The notes under the pieces were generated by a model. That model was not told where the DNA came from. It did no database searches and was given only the letters and a program-made list of their open reading frames with translations. Source: Hyphomicrobiales bacterium (lineage in GTDB: Bacteria > Pseudomonadota > Alphaproteobacteria > Rhizobiales > JAJFHC01). From it: a stretch of 53,756 nt of DNA. The DNA is taken from the NCBI GenBank assembly GCA_021775835.1, contig JAJFHC010000024.1, positions 1 through 53,756 of the forward strand. Reading direction: 5' to 3'. This document shows positions 16,025 through 24,186 of this stretch, piece after piece (the stretch's first letter is position 1; every line of letters starts with the position of its first letter). A program made the position numbers and the translations under genes.

Positions 16025-16774
16025 ATGAGCGACGGAAATGTGAGACCTGAAGAGACATTCGATTGGATGAAGTTCTTAAAGCTGCATCCAATCGTTGTTG
16101 CGGGTTCGTTGATTGTCAGCGGGGCGGCTGGCGGTGTTGCCGGTTATTTCGCCTTCAGCAGCTTCGTTGAAAAACAGGTAATGGCTGCACTTGCGAAGAT
16201 CAATGTCACGAACGCTGTCGCGAACAAACTTGTTGAGGAGCACGCAGACACGTTGCGCGGTGAGCAAGGACAAATAGGCGATAAGGGAGAAAAGGGCGAT
16301 CCCGGTAGGCCGGGTTCAGGTGCATCATTTCCACCAGGTGCGGTCGTGGCGTTTGATTTGGCAGATGGATGTCCGGTCGGATGGTCAGATGTTGGGACAA
16401 AGGAGGCGGCACGTTTTGCGGGGCGAACTCTGATAGCTTCAGGTCCACGTGTGGATCGGCAGACGAGTAACGGGACAACTCTCAAGCGTTCTCACAATGA
16501 TCAAGGCGGCGAAGAGCGTGTTGTGTTGAAACCCACCGAACTTGCAGCACATAGCCACGGTATTTCTGATCCTCAACATGCGCACAAGATCATGGGTTTG
16601 ATGCGACGCGATGAGGGTGTGGCAACACATGGTTGGGCTGGGGCTAAGGGACCGTATGCCAATGACCTGGGCAGGCCCGCGGCAACTGGTATTTCGATAA
16701 TGCCTACAGACGCAGCTGAATCCCACAGCAACATGCCGCCTTACATTGCGCTCTATTTCTGCAAAAAGGACTAG
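16025..16774 (+). CDS. Membrane-anchored collagen-like protein with phage tail-collar-like C-terminus
   Basis: This 249-residue protein combines three parts. A transmembrane helix lies at about residues 24-45 (VAGSLIVSGAAGGVAGYF). A short Gly-X-Y run follows near residues 80-100 (GEQGQIGDKGEKGDPGRPG). The C-terminal domain has the features of tail-collar proteins: PPGAVVAFD at its start, two His motifs (AAHSHGISDPQHAH), and MPPYIALYFCKKD at the end. Phage tail collars trimerise; with a membrane anchor this would be a trimeric surface or periplasmic protein. A strong GGAGGGG site precedes the ATG. The next gene, an integrase, begins 4 bp after its stop. Confidence 0.7.
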   Translation: MSDGNVRPEETFDWMKFLKLHPIVVAGSLIVSGAAGGVAGYFAFSSFVEKQVMAALAKINVTNAVANKLVEEHADTLRGEQGQIGDKGEKGDPGRPGSGASFPPGAVVAFDLADGCPVGWSDVGTKEAARFAGRTLIASGPRVDRQTSNGTTLKRSHNDQGGEERVVLKPTELAAHSHGISDPQHAHKIMGLMRRDEGVATHGWAGAKGPYANDLGRPAATGISIMPTDAAESHSNMPPYIALYFCKKD

Positions 16775-16778
16775 CGCA

Positions 16779-17732
16779 TTGAACGACCTGACACCGTTTC
16801 GCAGTGTTCTCCCCTCCCCTGTGGCTCTTGCCGGGCCACAGGCGGAGCGGCGGTTTGTTGAGTTCTTTACAGCTCAAATCCGCAATGCGAACACGCGCAA
16901 AGCCTATGCCAGGGCGGCAGGAAATTTCTTCGCCTGGCTGGCCGCGCGAAACGTCACCGCCCTGCCCGACATTCAGCCGATCCATGTGGCGGCCTATATT
17001 GAAGATATTGGCCGTGAGGTATCAGTGCCGACCGTCAAGCTACGCCTGGCAGCCCTGCGTCATGTGTTTGACTGGATGGTGACCGGCCAATGCATGGCCA
17101 TCAATCCGGCGGCCTCCGTCCGTGGTCCGAAACATTCGGCCAGGCGGGGCAAGACGCCGGTGCTATCGCCGGAGGAAGCCCGACGGCTCCTGGACAGTAT
17201 TTCGACTGAGAAGATTGCTGGTCTGCGTGATCGTGCCCTGATCGGGTTGATGGTCTATTCGTTTGCACGGGTTGGAGCAGCACTCGCCATGAAGGTTGAG
17301 GATGTGTATGTGCAGAACCGCCGTTCCTGGGTGCGGCTGCATGAGAAAGGCGGCAAGCGTCACGAGATGCCCTGCCACCATAATCTGGAGATCTGGCTCC
17401 AGGATTACATCGATGCGGCCGGCATTGCAGAGGACACCAAAGGCCCGCTCTTCCGGACGATCGACTTGTACAGCAAAGAACTGTCAGACCGTCCCCTGCC
17501 CCAGGCAAATGCCTATGCCATGCTCCAGAGGCGTGCTCGTGCGGCCGGAATCGATACTGAGGTTTGTTGTCACACGTTTCGGGCAACGGGGATTACGGCC
17601 TATCTGAAGAATGAAGGCACGCTTGAGAAGGCCGCACACATGGTCAATCATGCGTCAACCCGCACTGCGCAGCTATATGATCGTCGTCGCGATGAAGTGA
17701 CTCTCGATGAGGTTGAGCGGTTTTTGATTTGA
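16779..17732 (+). CDS. Tyrosine recombinase/integrase
   Basis: A TTG start at 16779, 8 bp after AAGGA, gives 317 residues; an ATG at 16746 is in frame but lies inside the preceding gene. The N-terminal SAM-like core-binding domain (NTRKAYARAAGNFFAWL) precedes the catalytic domain. The catalytic residues are all visible: R164 (FARVGA), K193 (EKGGKRHE), H265 and R268 (CHTFRATG), H291 (VNHAST) and Y300 (AQLYDRR). It resembles XerC-like integrases of rhizobial genomic islands. It points away from the phage module and is the inner of two integrases in the island. Confidence 0.9.
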   Translation: MNDLTPFRSVLPSPVALAGPQAERRFVEFFTAQIRNANTRKAYARAAGNFFAWLAARNVTALPDIQPIHVAAYIEDIGREVSVPTVKLRLAALRHVFDWMVTGQCMAINPAASVRGPKHSARRGKTPVLSPEEARRLLDSISTEKIAGLRDRALIGLMVYSFARVGAALAMKVEDVYVQNRRSWVRLHEKGGKRHEMPCHHNLEIWLQDYIDAAGIAEDTKGPLFRTIDLYSKELSDRPLPQANAYAMLQRRARAAGIDTEVCCHTFRATGITAYLKNEGTLEKAAHMVNHASTRTAQLYDRRRDEVTLDEVERFLI

Positions 17733-17878
17733 GACCAGGTTCTGTGATTCCCAGGGCATTGAAGTCAATCAACCTAGGAAGGCGGTGCAAAAAGGATGGT
17801 CACAATAGTAGTCGTTTGTGTCACTGGCTCATGCAGGTTTTCGTTAACGACGATGGAAATTGATAATCTCTCAGATCG

Positions 17879-19024
17879 ATGGCTAATTTTTCTATAGAAG
17901 CGGCTCGGAAGAACGCCGAGCGTGCGATATCGCCAATTGTTAGACCTGCAAAAGGCCGCTCATTTTCGGGATCAACTGGGAGCTATCGTGGAATACCCCA
18001 TGGCAATTACTTTACGTTGTTCATGCTTTTGGTGGAACTTCTGGAATACCCATATCATGGGCCATTTGAGAAGCTCGCTTACATCATCCCTTTGGAACAC
18101 AACGGCATCCGATACAGTGTCGTTTACGCCAAATTCGGCATGCGTATTGAGTATGAGAAAGGAGGCCAACCCGAAGAAGTCTACAGGCTTCTAAGAAAGG
18201 GCATGAAGGCAGCGAAACGCTATTATCTGTGGCGCGCCGAACAGGCAGCTTCTACATCAGACCTCAACCTTACTGCGCGTAATGTCGAACTCTGGGACAA
18301 GTATGAATTCTTGCGAGCCCGTTCCACCGAACTATTTGCTGAGTTTGAAGAACGGAAAGAGGAGCACGTTGTTGAGAATTGGACTAATGACAACGGACCG
18401 TCTGGCATGTCCATCCGATTTCCAGCCTTTCAGCATCTAACCGAAGGCCAATGGACCCATGAAACAGCTGTTGATGCTTTTTTTGCGTGGTCCGAGCACG
18501 CACTTGTTCACATTGCAGTCTTGCAGGGCAAGCTCACCACGGGTGTAGAAATCACCGACTTGCTGAGGAAGGAATGGGCGGAAAAATGTAAGCTCGTGCT
18601 CAACCTAACTGACGCAGACGACAAGGTTGTTTTTGACGATATGTGCATCTTAAAAAGCGAGCTGCGCAATTTCGTTGCACATGGTTCCTTTGGTAAGGAC
18701 GGAGCCATGTTCGCTTTCCACTCGCAAGTGGGTAGCATCCCGTTACGTGTACTCGATAACGCAGCACAAACCGAGTTCACATTCGGATCCAGGTCGGCAG
18801 GCAACTGGGAACAGGACTACGAGCGGATAGACCGTTTTATCACCCAGCTATGGAGCAGGGATCGCGGTCCAGCCAAAATGTATCTCGAAAGCGGCTTACC
18901 TACAGTTCTGACTTATGCGGTAGATGGAACATATGCCGAAGCGATGCGGGACGACGAGAAAATGACCGAGTTCGTGGACTATTTGCATTATGAAGCAGAC
19001 CGGCATGCCAACATGGATTTTTGA
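17879..19024 (+). CDS. Unrecognised protein with HEPN-like RNFVAH motif
   Basis: This 381-residue protein is unlike any family I can name. The N-terminal third looks globular with beta strands (YAKFGMRIEYEKGG). The middle is helical and charged. Near the C-terminal end of a helical block it has SELRNFVAHGSFG, in which R263-N-x3-H268 fits the R-[polar]-x3-H signature of HEPN ribonucleases. No signal peptide or membrane segment is seen. Codon use and base composition are AT-richer than the backbone. The gene stands alone, followed by a terminator hairpin, and is next to another HEPN-like gene. A defence or toxin role is an inference. Confidence 0.65.
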   Translation: MANFSIEAARKNAERAISPIVRPAKGRSFSGSTGSYRGIPHGNYFTLFMLLVELLEYPYHGPFEKLAYIIPLEHNGIRYSVVYAKFGMRIEYEKGGQPEEVYRLLRKGMKAAKRYYLWRAEQAASTSDLNLTARNVELWDKYEFLRARSTELFAEFEERKEEHVVENWTNDNGPSGMSIRFPAFQHLTEGQWTHETAVDAFFAWSEHALVHIAVLQGKLTTGVEITDLLRKEWAEKCKLVLNLTDADDKVVFDDMCILKSELRNFVAHGSFGKDGAMFAFHSQVGSIPLRVLDNAAQTEFTFGSRSAGNWEQDYERIDRFITQLWSRDRGPAKMYLESGLPTVLTYAVDGTYAEAMRDDEKMTEFVDYLHYEADRHANMDF

Positions 19025-19058
19025 GACTCCACTATGCCGATCCTTTTGTTTGAACACC

Positions 19059-19094
19059 CCCGTTGCAAATAGGAAGGTTTTTGCAACGGGTTTT
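19059..19094 (+). terminator. Intrinsic terminator after the first HEPN-like gene
   Basis: CCCGTTGCAAA (19059-19069) pairs with TTTGCAACGGG (19080-19090), an 11-bp stem with a 10-base loop, followed by TTTT. It lies 35 bp after the stop. A similar GTTGCAAA hairpin follows the next gene. Confidence 0.75.
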
Positions 19095-19201
19095 CGCACC
19101 CTGTGATTTCAGTGGGTTAGCTGTCGCAAAATCTTGTCGCAAAATGAATTATGAGTTTGGGATTTGTGGGCGGCCAAATTTTTTTATTTAGGGAGAACCA
19201 A

Positions 19202-20293
19202 ATGCCAGTGCTTGATAGTGAACCGTACCATCAAATCAACACTGCATATATTTTGGGGAAAATTGAGCAGCTTTGGCTAGAAGAAGGCCATGATCCAAAA
19301 GCCGCTCGTGTATACCACTTCAACCTATACACAGGCGGTAAGTTTTTACAGTTCGAGAGTAATTTCGACACATTCGATATAGCCAGAAAATTTGATTTTG
19401 GAACTGTTTGGCTGGTTTTTCATCAAGTTGAGCGAGGAGAGGTTTTGCAGTGCGCAAACGAGGCTACCTCAAAACTGTACGACGATTGCATTACCATTCT
19501 TTGGGCGTCATCTGACGATCCATCAGCTGAGCAAATTGAGGCTGGATTGAACTTCGCTGACGATGTCGTTCGAAAACTAGAAACGTTGAATGGTGTGCCG
19601 TGCCCTATTCCACTCAAACGTAATCAGCTCACTAACGATTTTGAGCTAGCTTGTCACATTCCTTCTGAGGATGTGGTTGAGAAAATTTTGATCGTTGGAG
19701 ATCACAACCATTTGCCTCAGCTTGATGGCTCCAACGGACCTCTCATGCTCTACCTCCAAGGGTATTTGGATGATCATCACGAGGAATTCAAAACTGAGCC
19801 ATACCAGATCATGAGGTTGGCTGCGGAATGGCAGCGACAGGCCATTCGTGCGCTTGGTACTGAAGAATGGCCTAGTGCTATTGTTGCCTGCAATACTTGG
19901 ATTGAAGTTTTTGCAGTGCGTATGGCAGTCGCCATAAACGAAATTCTCGAACAGCCGATTGCGGACTTACGGACTGAATTAAACCAAGGGCTAAGCAAGT
20001 TCATCACCAAGCACATTGGGGCCGTTGTCAAAGAAGGGCATTGGGACAGAACGCGCGACGGTACGGAAATCAAAAATTGGTATGATGACTGTTATCTACT
20101 GCGTCATCGAGTAGTGCACCAAGGCTACTTGCCAACTGAAGCCGAAGTCTTCAAAGCTTATAACTCTGCACATGAATTCATCAGGTTTCTTACGCGATCC
20201 ATGGCTTCCATTGAAGATCAACGCCTCGATGAATTGTTGGTGGTCGTGCGAAATATGAGAACCGTGACTGAAGAAAATGCGGAAAGCGAATAG
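19202..20293 (+). CDS. Unrecognised protein with C-terminal HEPN domain-like RHRVVH motif
   Basis: The ATG at 19202 follows AGGGAG and gives 363 residues; an ATG at 19151 is in frame but has a weaker context. The N-terminal 180 residues are of mixed beta type and unrecognised. The C-terminal half is helical and ends in a HEPN-like block. Helices carry YQIMRLAAEWQRQAIRAL and WIEVFAVRMAVAINEIL, then YLLRHRVVHQGYLPTEAE, in which R301-x4-H306 is the expected catalytic pair, and a last helix KAYNSAHEFIRFLTR. That order fits known Apea-type HEPN domains better than the first gene does. Function is not known; RNase activity is predicted from the family. Confidence 0.7.
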   Translation: MPVLDSEPYHQINTAYILGKIEQLWLEEGHDPKAARVYHFNLYTGGKFLQFESNFDTFDIARKFDFGTVWLVFHQVERGEVLQCANEATSKLYDDCITILWASSDDPSAEQIEAGLNFADDVVRKLETLNGVPCPIPLKRNQLTNDFELACHIPSEDVVEKILIVGDHNHLPQLDGSNGPLMLYLQGYLDDHHEEFKTEPYQIMRLAAEWQRQAIRALGTEEWPSAIVACNTWIEVFAVRMAVAINEILEQPIADLRTELNQGLSKFITKHIGAVVKEGHWDRTRDGTEIKNWYDDCYLLRHRVVHQGYLPTEAEVFKAYNSAHEFIRFLTRSMASIEDQRLDELLVVVRNMRTVTEENAESE

Positions 20294-20323
20294 GTTTGCG
20301 TCAAATTTTGTGAATTGAACAAC

Positions 20324-20351
20324 CGTTGCAAAAACGATCCTTTTTGCAACG
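20324..20351. repeat. Perfect 11-bp hairpin after the second HEPN-like gene
   Basis: CGTTGCAAAAA (20324-20334) and TTTTTGCAACG (20341-20351) flank a 6-base loop. It shares the core GTTGCAAA with the hairpin at 19059-19090. There is no downstream T-run, so it may be a bidirectional terminator or a protein site. Confidence 0.6.
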
Positions 20352-20579
20352 TCAGGCCGCACTCGGCACTGAATGGCAACCAACCCACCAGCAACCGCAC
20401 GCCGGGCGCTTGAGCTACCTGATGGCTCCACACCCGGCGCGCTCGCCAAACCGAAAGCAATGAAGTATCAAACCCAAGGACTCTCATTTTGACCATGGGA
20501 CCAAAAGGGCTCACGTCAATCCAATTGAGGACATTAGACCTATTGGTCAAAACAATTGTAGTCCGTGTGGTAATTGAAG

Positions 20580-22508
20580 TTATCGATCTTCGAAAGCGGC
20601 AGTAGTGTAAAAAATTGTCCATTCTGGAGCACCGCCTGGAGATACGGTGGTCGAAAAACGAACCGCAGCTGTTTCGTCACGTTCCGCTTTAGGAATATCA
20701 GTGATCGTGAGAGACGGCGGCAATTTCTGTTTGATGCAGTGAGCAGTCATATCTTCGACGTAAACACAGCATCTATCGAAAACGGATTCAGCGTGTTCGG
20801 TGAGAGGAATCCCAGATACGGAAGGTTGTGTAACGCGTGGTGGGTTGACACTTATGTCGTATTCAACCTTTAGCCGGATCGGTTGCCCATGCTCCAGTTT
20901 TTCATTTCGGAGAAAAATGAGAGGTTCTGTCCATTGTCTCGTTTGCTCAAGATAGTCTGCAAGCGGGGCATCGGTCGTTCGAATCGCTTCGATACGGCTT
21001 TTGAATGTCGATTCTTTCTTGAAGAGGAAACTTGTCTCCAACCCATTTTCCCGCAGAAATAGCTGTGAGCTCTGTTTGACGACCCTGACAGCAGCGTTCC
21101 AAAAATTTTCGGTCTCGCGACGAATGGTGCGGTCGATATTCCCCGAAATCTTAACTGCGGCGAGTTCCCGAGAGACTATCTCGCCACTATCGAACTTCTG
21201 CTTGTGAGAACGCCATGCTCTGACAATCTCGTCCCTAGCTTCTCGAACACTTTGGAGGTCATTATAGACATCATCATAAAGTTGATCAAAGCGGTCTCGC
21301 GCATCCTTTTCGAAGAAGACCGCATAACGCAAAGCCAATACCCCATATCGCAGTCGTGACACAAACTTTGATGACAATCCTTCATCTGACACTTTCTCAA
21401 TGAGGTGCTTTTCATTGTCCAACCGCACATTGATATTGCTCGAACGTTGATTGAACATCTGCAAGGTTTTATGAAAATCTTCGCCGGTTATTGGCAGTAC
21501 ATACGAAAGCTGCAGCTTATCATGTCGAAAAAACTGCAGTTGATTTGGACGCAAGCTGGGAACAACTTCGCGGAGGAATTCAAAGAAAGGCTCAATCGGA
21601 AAATTGCCGGATATTTCGAAAACCGCTCCATCCTGCCACGGCAGTAAGCGGATCGATCCAAGACTTTCCTTGTTGGATTCAATAACGAATCGATTTCCTG
21701 GCCACACAGTTGCCAGAGATTGTTCAAAAATCTGGGGTTTCAGCTGCCCAGCCAGACTGAACTGATAGGTAGACAAAGCAAGTCCGTGGCTTGGAAAATC
21801 TGATGATATTAGTTCGTGGTTGGGTATGCCGGCATCCCTTAGCGATATGCCGCAACGCGCCGTGACCAAGCGTGCGACCTCCGCAAAAGTGCCATCTTTC
21901 GATGCGCGCACAACTAGCTGTACGGTTACCGAGGGCGCACTTTTACTTTGGTCTTGATCGCCGCCCCTTGGTAGAAAAAAAACTCCCGCATCACCGCGAC
22001 CTGGCACAGAAGCGGAAAAGTTCACATGCCCTCTATCGCAAACACTGATAGCATCAGGCCATAACTCAGACGCATACTTAGAGTTTAGGCCGACTGCCGT
22101 GACGCCTATGTCTTGGATAGAGCAGCTGGCCGTACGCGATAAGATGAAAACTGAAACGCCGCCGATATCTGCGTCAACCGCATTGGGATGGCTCGTCTTA
22201 CCGGCAGGCATGTTGATTGCGCTGGCTTGTTCGTACGCGGTCTCGAGGGTTCTTTCGGTAAGGTCGTCCAATAGAACAATGCTGGCGATTGTATGTTTTG
22301 ATTTCCGTTCTCCATCCGGTGAGAACAGATGTCCGCTAATTTCCAACGTCGCTACGACACCATCTTCTTCATGATTTTTGGATATCTCGACAATATTTTC
22401 GGGAAGCAAATCCCTCAACTTGCCTGCCACGATATCTAAAAGGCCTCGAGAATCACTCGGGTCGATTGACAGCAGACTCCTAAATTGGTCAGCTGATTGT
22501 CTGGACAT
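20580..22508 (-). CDS. Large unrecognised protein with HEPN-like RNEKLEH motif
   Basis: The 642-residue protein has no recognised domain over its first 350 residues, which look globular. The region 385-545 is helical and charged and ends in FLRNEKLEHGQPIRL, where R534-N-x4-H540 fits a HEPN-type R-x5-H motif. A beta-rich tail of about 100 residues follows. There is no signal peptide, membrane segment or Walker motif. It points towards the two other HEPN-like genes and is 54 bp downstream of the second integrase on the same strand, so both could share a transcript. It may be the sensor or scaffold of the module, which is inference only. Confidence 0.6.
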   Translation of the reverse strand: MSRQSADQFRSLLSIDPSDSRGLLDIVAGKLRDLLPENIVEISKNHEEDGVVATLEISGHLFSPDGERKSKHTIASIVLLDDLTERTLETAYEQASAINMPAGKTSHPNAVDADIGGVSVFILSRTASCSIQDIGVTAVGLNSKYASELWPDAISVCDRGHVNFSASVPGRGDAGVFFLPRGGDQDQSKSAPSVTVQLVVRASKDGTFAEVARLVTARCGISLRDAGIPNHELISSDFPSHGLALSTYQFSLAGQLKPQIFEQSLATVWPGNRFVIESNKESLGSIRLLPWQDGAVFEISGNFPIEPFFEFLREVVPSLRPNQLQFFRHDKLQLSYVLPITGEDFHKTLQMFNQRSSNINVRLDNEKHLIEKVSDEGLSSKFVSRLRYGVLALRYAVFFEKDARDRFDQLYDDVYNDLQSVREARDEIVRAWRSHKQKFDSGEIVSRELAAVKISGNIDRTIRRETENFWNAAVRVVKQSSQLFLRENGLETSFLFKKESTFKSRIEAIRTTDAPLADYLEQTRQWTEPLIFLRNEKLEHGQPIRLKVEYDISVNPPRVTQPSVSGIPLTEHAESVFDRCCVYVEDMTAHCIKQKLPPSLTITDIPKAERDETAAVRFSTTVSPGGAPEWTIFYTTAAFEDR

Positions 22509-22537
22509 TTACGTTCCTACCAATGGTGTAAAATGAC

Positions 22538-22564
22538 GATTGCAAAAGGCATCCCATTTGCATC
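22538..22564. repeat. Imperfect TTGCAAA/TTTGCA inverted repeat at the integrase end
   Basis: GATTGCAAAA (22538-22547) and TTTGCATC (22557-22564) can pair with one bulged T. The position at the end of the integrase gene suits a terminator or a copy of the GTTGCAAA element seen at 19059 and 20324, but the match is weaker. Confidence 0.3.
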
Positions 22565-23870
22565 ACATGGTGGTGTCAGACACAGGCAACGCAATCTTGA
22601 GCAGCTCCGACCGGCGATAGCTAAGTGATCCCCCATCCCCGTAAGACGGCCGGTCCGTTGCGTGTCCCATCAACAGGCAACGTAACCCATAATCAAGTCC
22701 CGCCTCCGCCATCCGTTTCTCGAACGAATGGCGGAGTGAATAGATCCGGTGATCGCTGGTCGGGAGGAGATTGTTTGATCTGAAAAATTTCATGAGTGTC
22801 GCCGACAGGTTTGTTTCCTTGTCACGGTAACGTGGGAACCCGGACGGTGCCAGGCGCATGGCTAGCAGCGAGACGCCCACAAGCGGGATTTTCCGGACAG
22901 AAGAGGTCGTCTTGATTTCCCGCGCCTCAGATGGTTCGATTGACACATAGGGCACATCAGCATCCAACACGATGTGCTCAGGGGCAAGGTTTGCAATTTC
23001 GCTGGGCCGCGCCCCAGTCTCTATTAGGACATAGCAGATCAAACGGGCCTGCTGGTTCAGCGAGTCCAAGGCCCCAGGCGCCATGATCTTGCTCGTAATC
23101 CATTCCACAGGGAACGGCGGCACCTTGCGTTTCGCATCGGTGAAGCTTAAGCCTCGAAACGGATTTTCCCGCTCGTCGCCCTGATAGAGAAAATACTCAC
23201 GGTAGATCTTGCGCATGTTGCCTACGTCCCTGTTGCCCGATGACCCGGACAATGTGTCGGGACCCTCGATGCGGTCGAGCCACCAACGATAGAATTTCTG
23301 CGCGTGTTCACGGGTAATGCTTTCGATCGGCAGATTCCCACACAGGGCCACGAAATTATTGACCGCCCGCCGCTTGACCTTGATCCACCCTTTGCGCTGA
23401 CTTTCCGATTTACGGCGCAAGGCGTTTGGCGCGACTTCGGACAAATAAGTCTCGAACGCCTGACGCACGGTAGGCTTTGGTTTAGCGACAGCGCCCAGAA
23501 CGGTGTCTTCGAGCGACGCGTCACCGCCTCGTGCCATTTCCACACGATCCAACACATCCCCAATGACCAAGTCGGTGGCAATCTGCTCTGCCGGCACGTA
23601 GGAGAGAGACAGGGCCAGACACCGAAGGACCGCCGCATCATAGCGCTGCTTGGCGACAACGTCCGGCAGGTCAGACGCCAGCGACTGCCAATACAGGTCG
23701 TCGGCGGCCTCCATACTGTCTCGTCTGCGACGAGCGGTTTCTTCGTTGTCGGTCTTCAGCGCCTTGCGGATAATGCCCCGTCGATCAATTCCGTGAAACC
23801 GGGCCGGAACACGACGCACATAGTGCCACCATCCCCCCCGTTCCTGCAGGTATCTGTCTTCACCTTTCAT
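22563..23870 (-). CDS. Tyrosine integrase of the tRNA-Leu-borne island
   Basis: The start at 23870 (MKGEDRYLQERGGWWHYVRRVPARF split over the DUF6538-like N-terminus) gives 435 residues; an ATG at 23936 is possible but would include the 12-bp repeat tract. The N-terminal part is the DUF6538 type of phage-like integrases. The catalytic domain shows the Arg in IETGARPSEIANL, a Lys in the beta region (KTTSSVRKIPL), SLRHSF and LLMGHATDRPSY, with a Tyr in one of the following positions. It faces the tRNA gene with about 150 bp between, the normal layout for an integrase beside its attachment site. Confidence 0.88.
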   Translation of the reverse strand: MKGEDRYLQERGGWWHYVRRVPARFHGIDRRGIIRKALKTDNEETARRRRDSMEAADDLYWQSLASDLPDVVAKQRYDAAVLRCLALSLSYVPAEQIATDLVIGDVLDRVEMARGGDASLEDTVLGAVAKPKPTVRQAFETYLSEVAPNALRRKSESQRKGWIKVKRRAVNNFVALCGNLPIESITREHAQKFYRWWLDRIEGPDTLSGSSGNRDVGNMRKIYREYFLYQGDERENPFRGLSFTDAKRKVPPFPVEWITSKIMAPGALDSLNQQARLICYVLIETGARPSEIANLAPEHIVLDADVPYVSIEPSEAREIKTTSSVRKIPLVGVSLLAMRLAPSGFPRYRDKETNLSATLMKFFRSNNLLPTSDHRIYSLRHSFEKRMAEAGLDYGLRCLLMGHATDRPSYGDGGSLSYRRSELLKIALPVSDTTM

Positions 23871-23888
23871 GCCGCCTCGTGTTTTTGT

Positions 23889-23918
23889 TACATGTTTTGT
23901 TACATGAACCGTTACACA
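23889..23918. repeat. Three direct repeats GTTACA with an exact 12-bp period
   Basis: GTTACAT at 23889-23895 and 23901-23907 and GTTACAC at 23913-23919 lie just upstream of the chosen integrase start. The 12-bp spacing is slightly more than one helical turn. If the longer integrase start is used they are inside the coding region (HVTK-like repeats). They may be arm-type integrase sites or a regulator site. Confidence 0.5.
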
Positions 23919-24017
23919 AATATGCAGGCACTGCAAACTACGGTGACATTTGACAACGCAGTTATAAATTTAAATTAATTAATTCAGATAGTTAAGAGGT
24001 TTTACAAGAAGTTGCCT

Positions 24018-24104
24018 TGGTGCGGGCGGCGGGACTCGAACCCGCACGGGATATTATCCCTCAGGATTTTAAGTCCTGTGTGTCTACCATTCCACCACGC
24101 CCGC
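24018..24104 (-). tRNA. tRNA-Leu (anticodon UAA)
   Basis: The minus strand reads acceptor GCGGGCG, a long variable arm as in class II tRNAs, T arm GCGGGTTCGAGTCCCGC and closing CGCCCGC-A, followed by an encoded CCA (24020-24018). The anticodon stem CAGGA/TCCTG encloses the loop CTTAAAA, so the anticodon is TAA (UAA), which decodes Leu UUA/UUG. The 3' end is the likely attachment site of the island to its left. Confidence 0.95.
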
Positions 24105-24186
24105 GGCACCGAAAGGCGACACAACATATGCCTGTTTGGAGCCCAGTGGGCAACGGCAAAATAGCTGACCCGGTCGTTGTCCAGCC

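Larger units (their letters stand above)
3294..24017. mobile_element. Composite genomic island: phage early module, HEPN cluster, two integrases, at tRNA-Leu
   Basis: The right end abuts the 3' end of tRNA-Leu(UAA), next to an integrase. The left half is a phage immunity and replication region, and the right half has a second integrase and AT-richer cargo. No terminase, portal, capsid, tail tube or lysis gene is seen. I find no copy of the tRNA 3' end at the left side, so the left limit could lie anywhere at or left of 3294, and two nested elements are possible. The coordinates are therefore approximate. Confidence 0.6.

Noticed and set aside
17879..20293. HEPN-MNT toxin-antitoxin pair
   Set aside because: No nucleotidyltransferase motif (GSxARG...D-x-D) was seen in the genes of the cluster, and the proteins are too large for such pairs.
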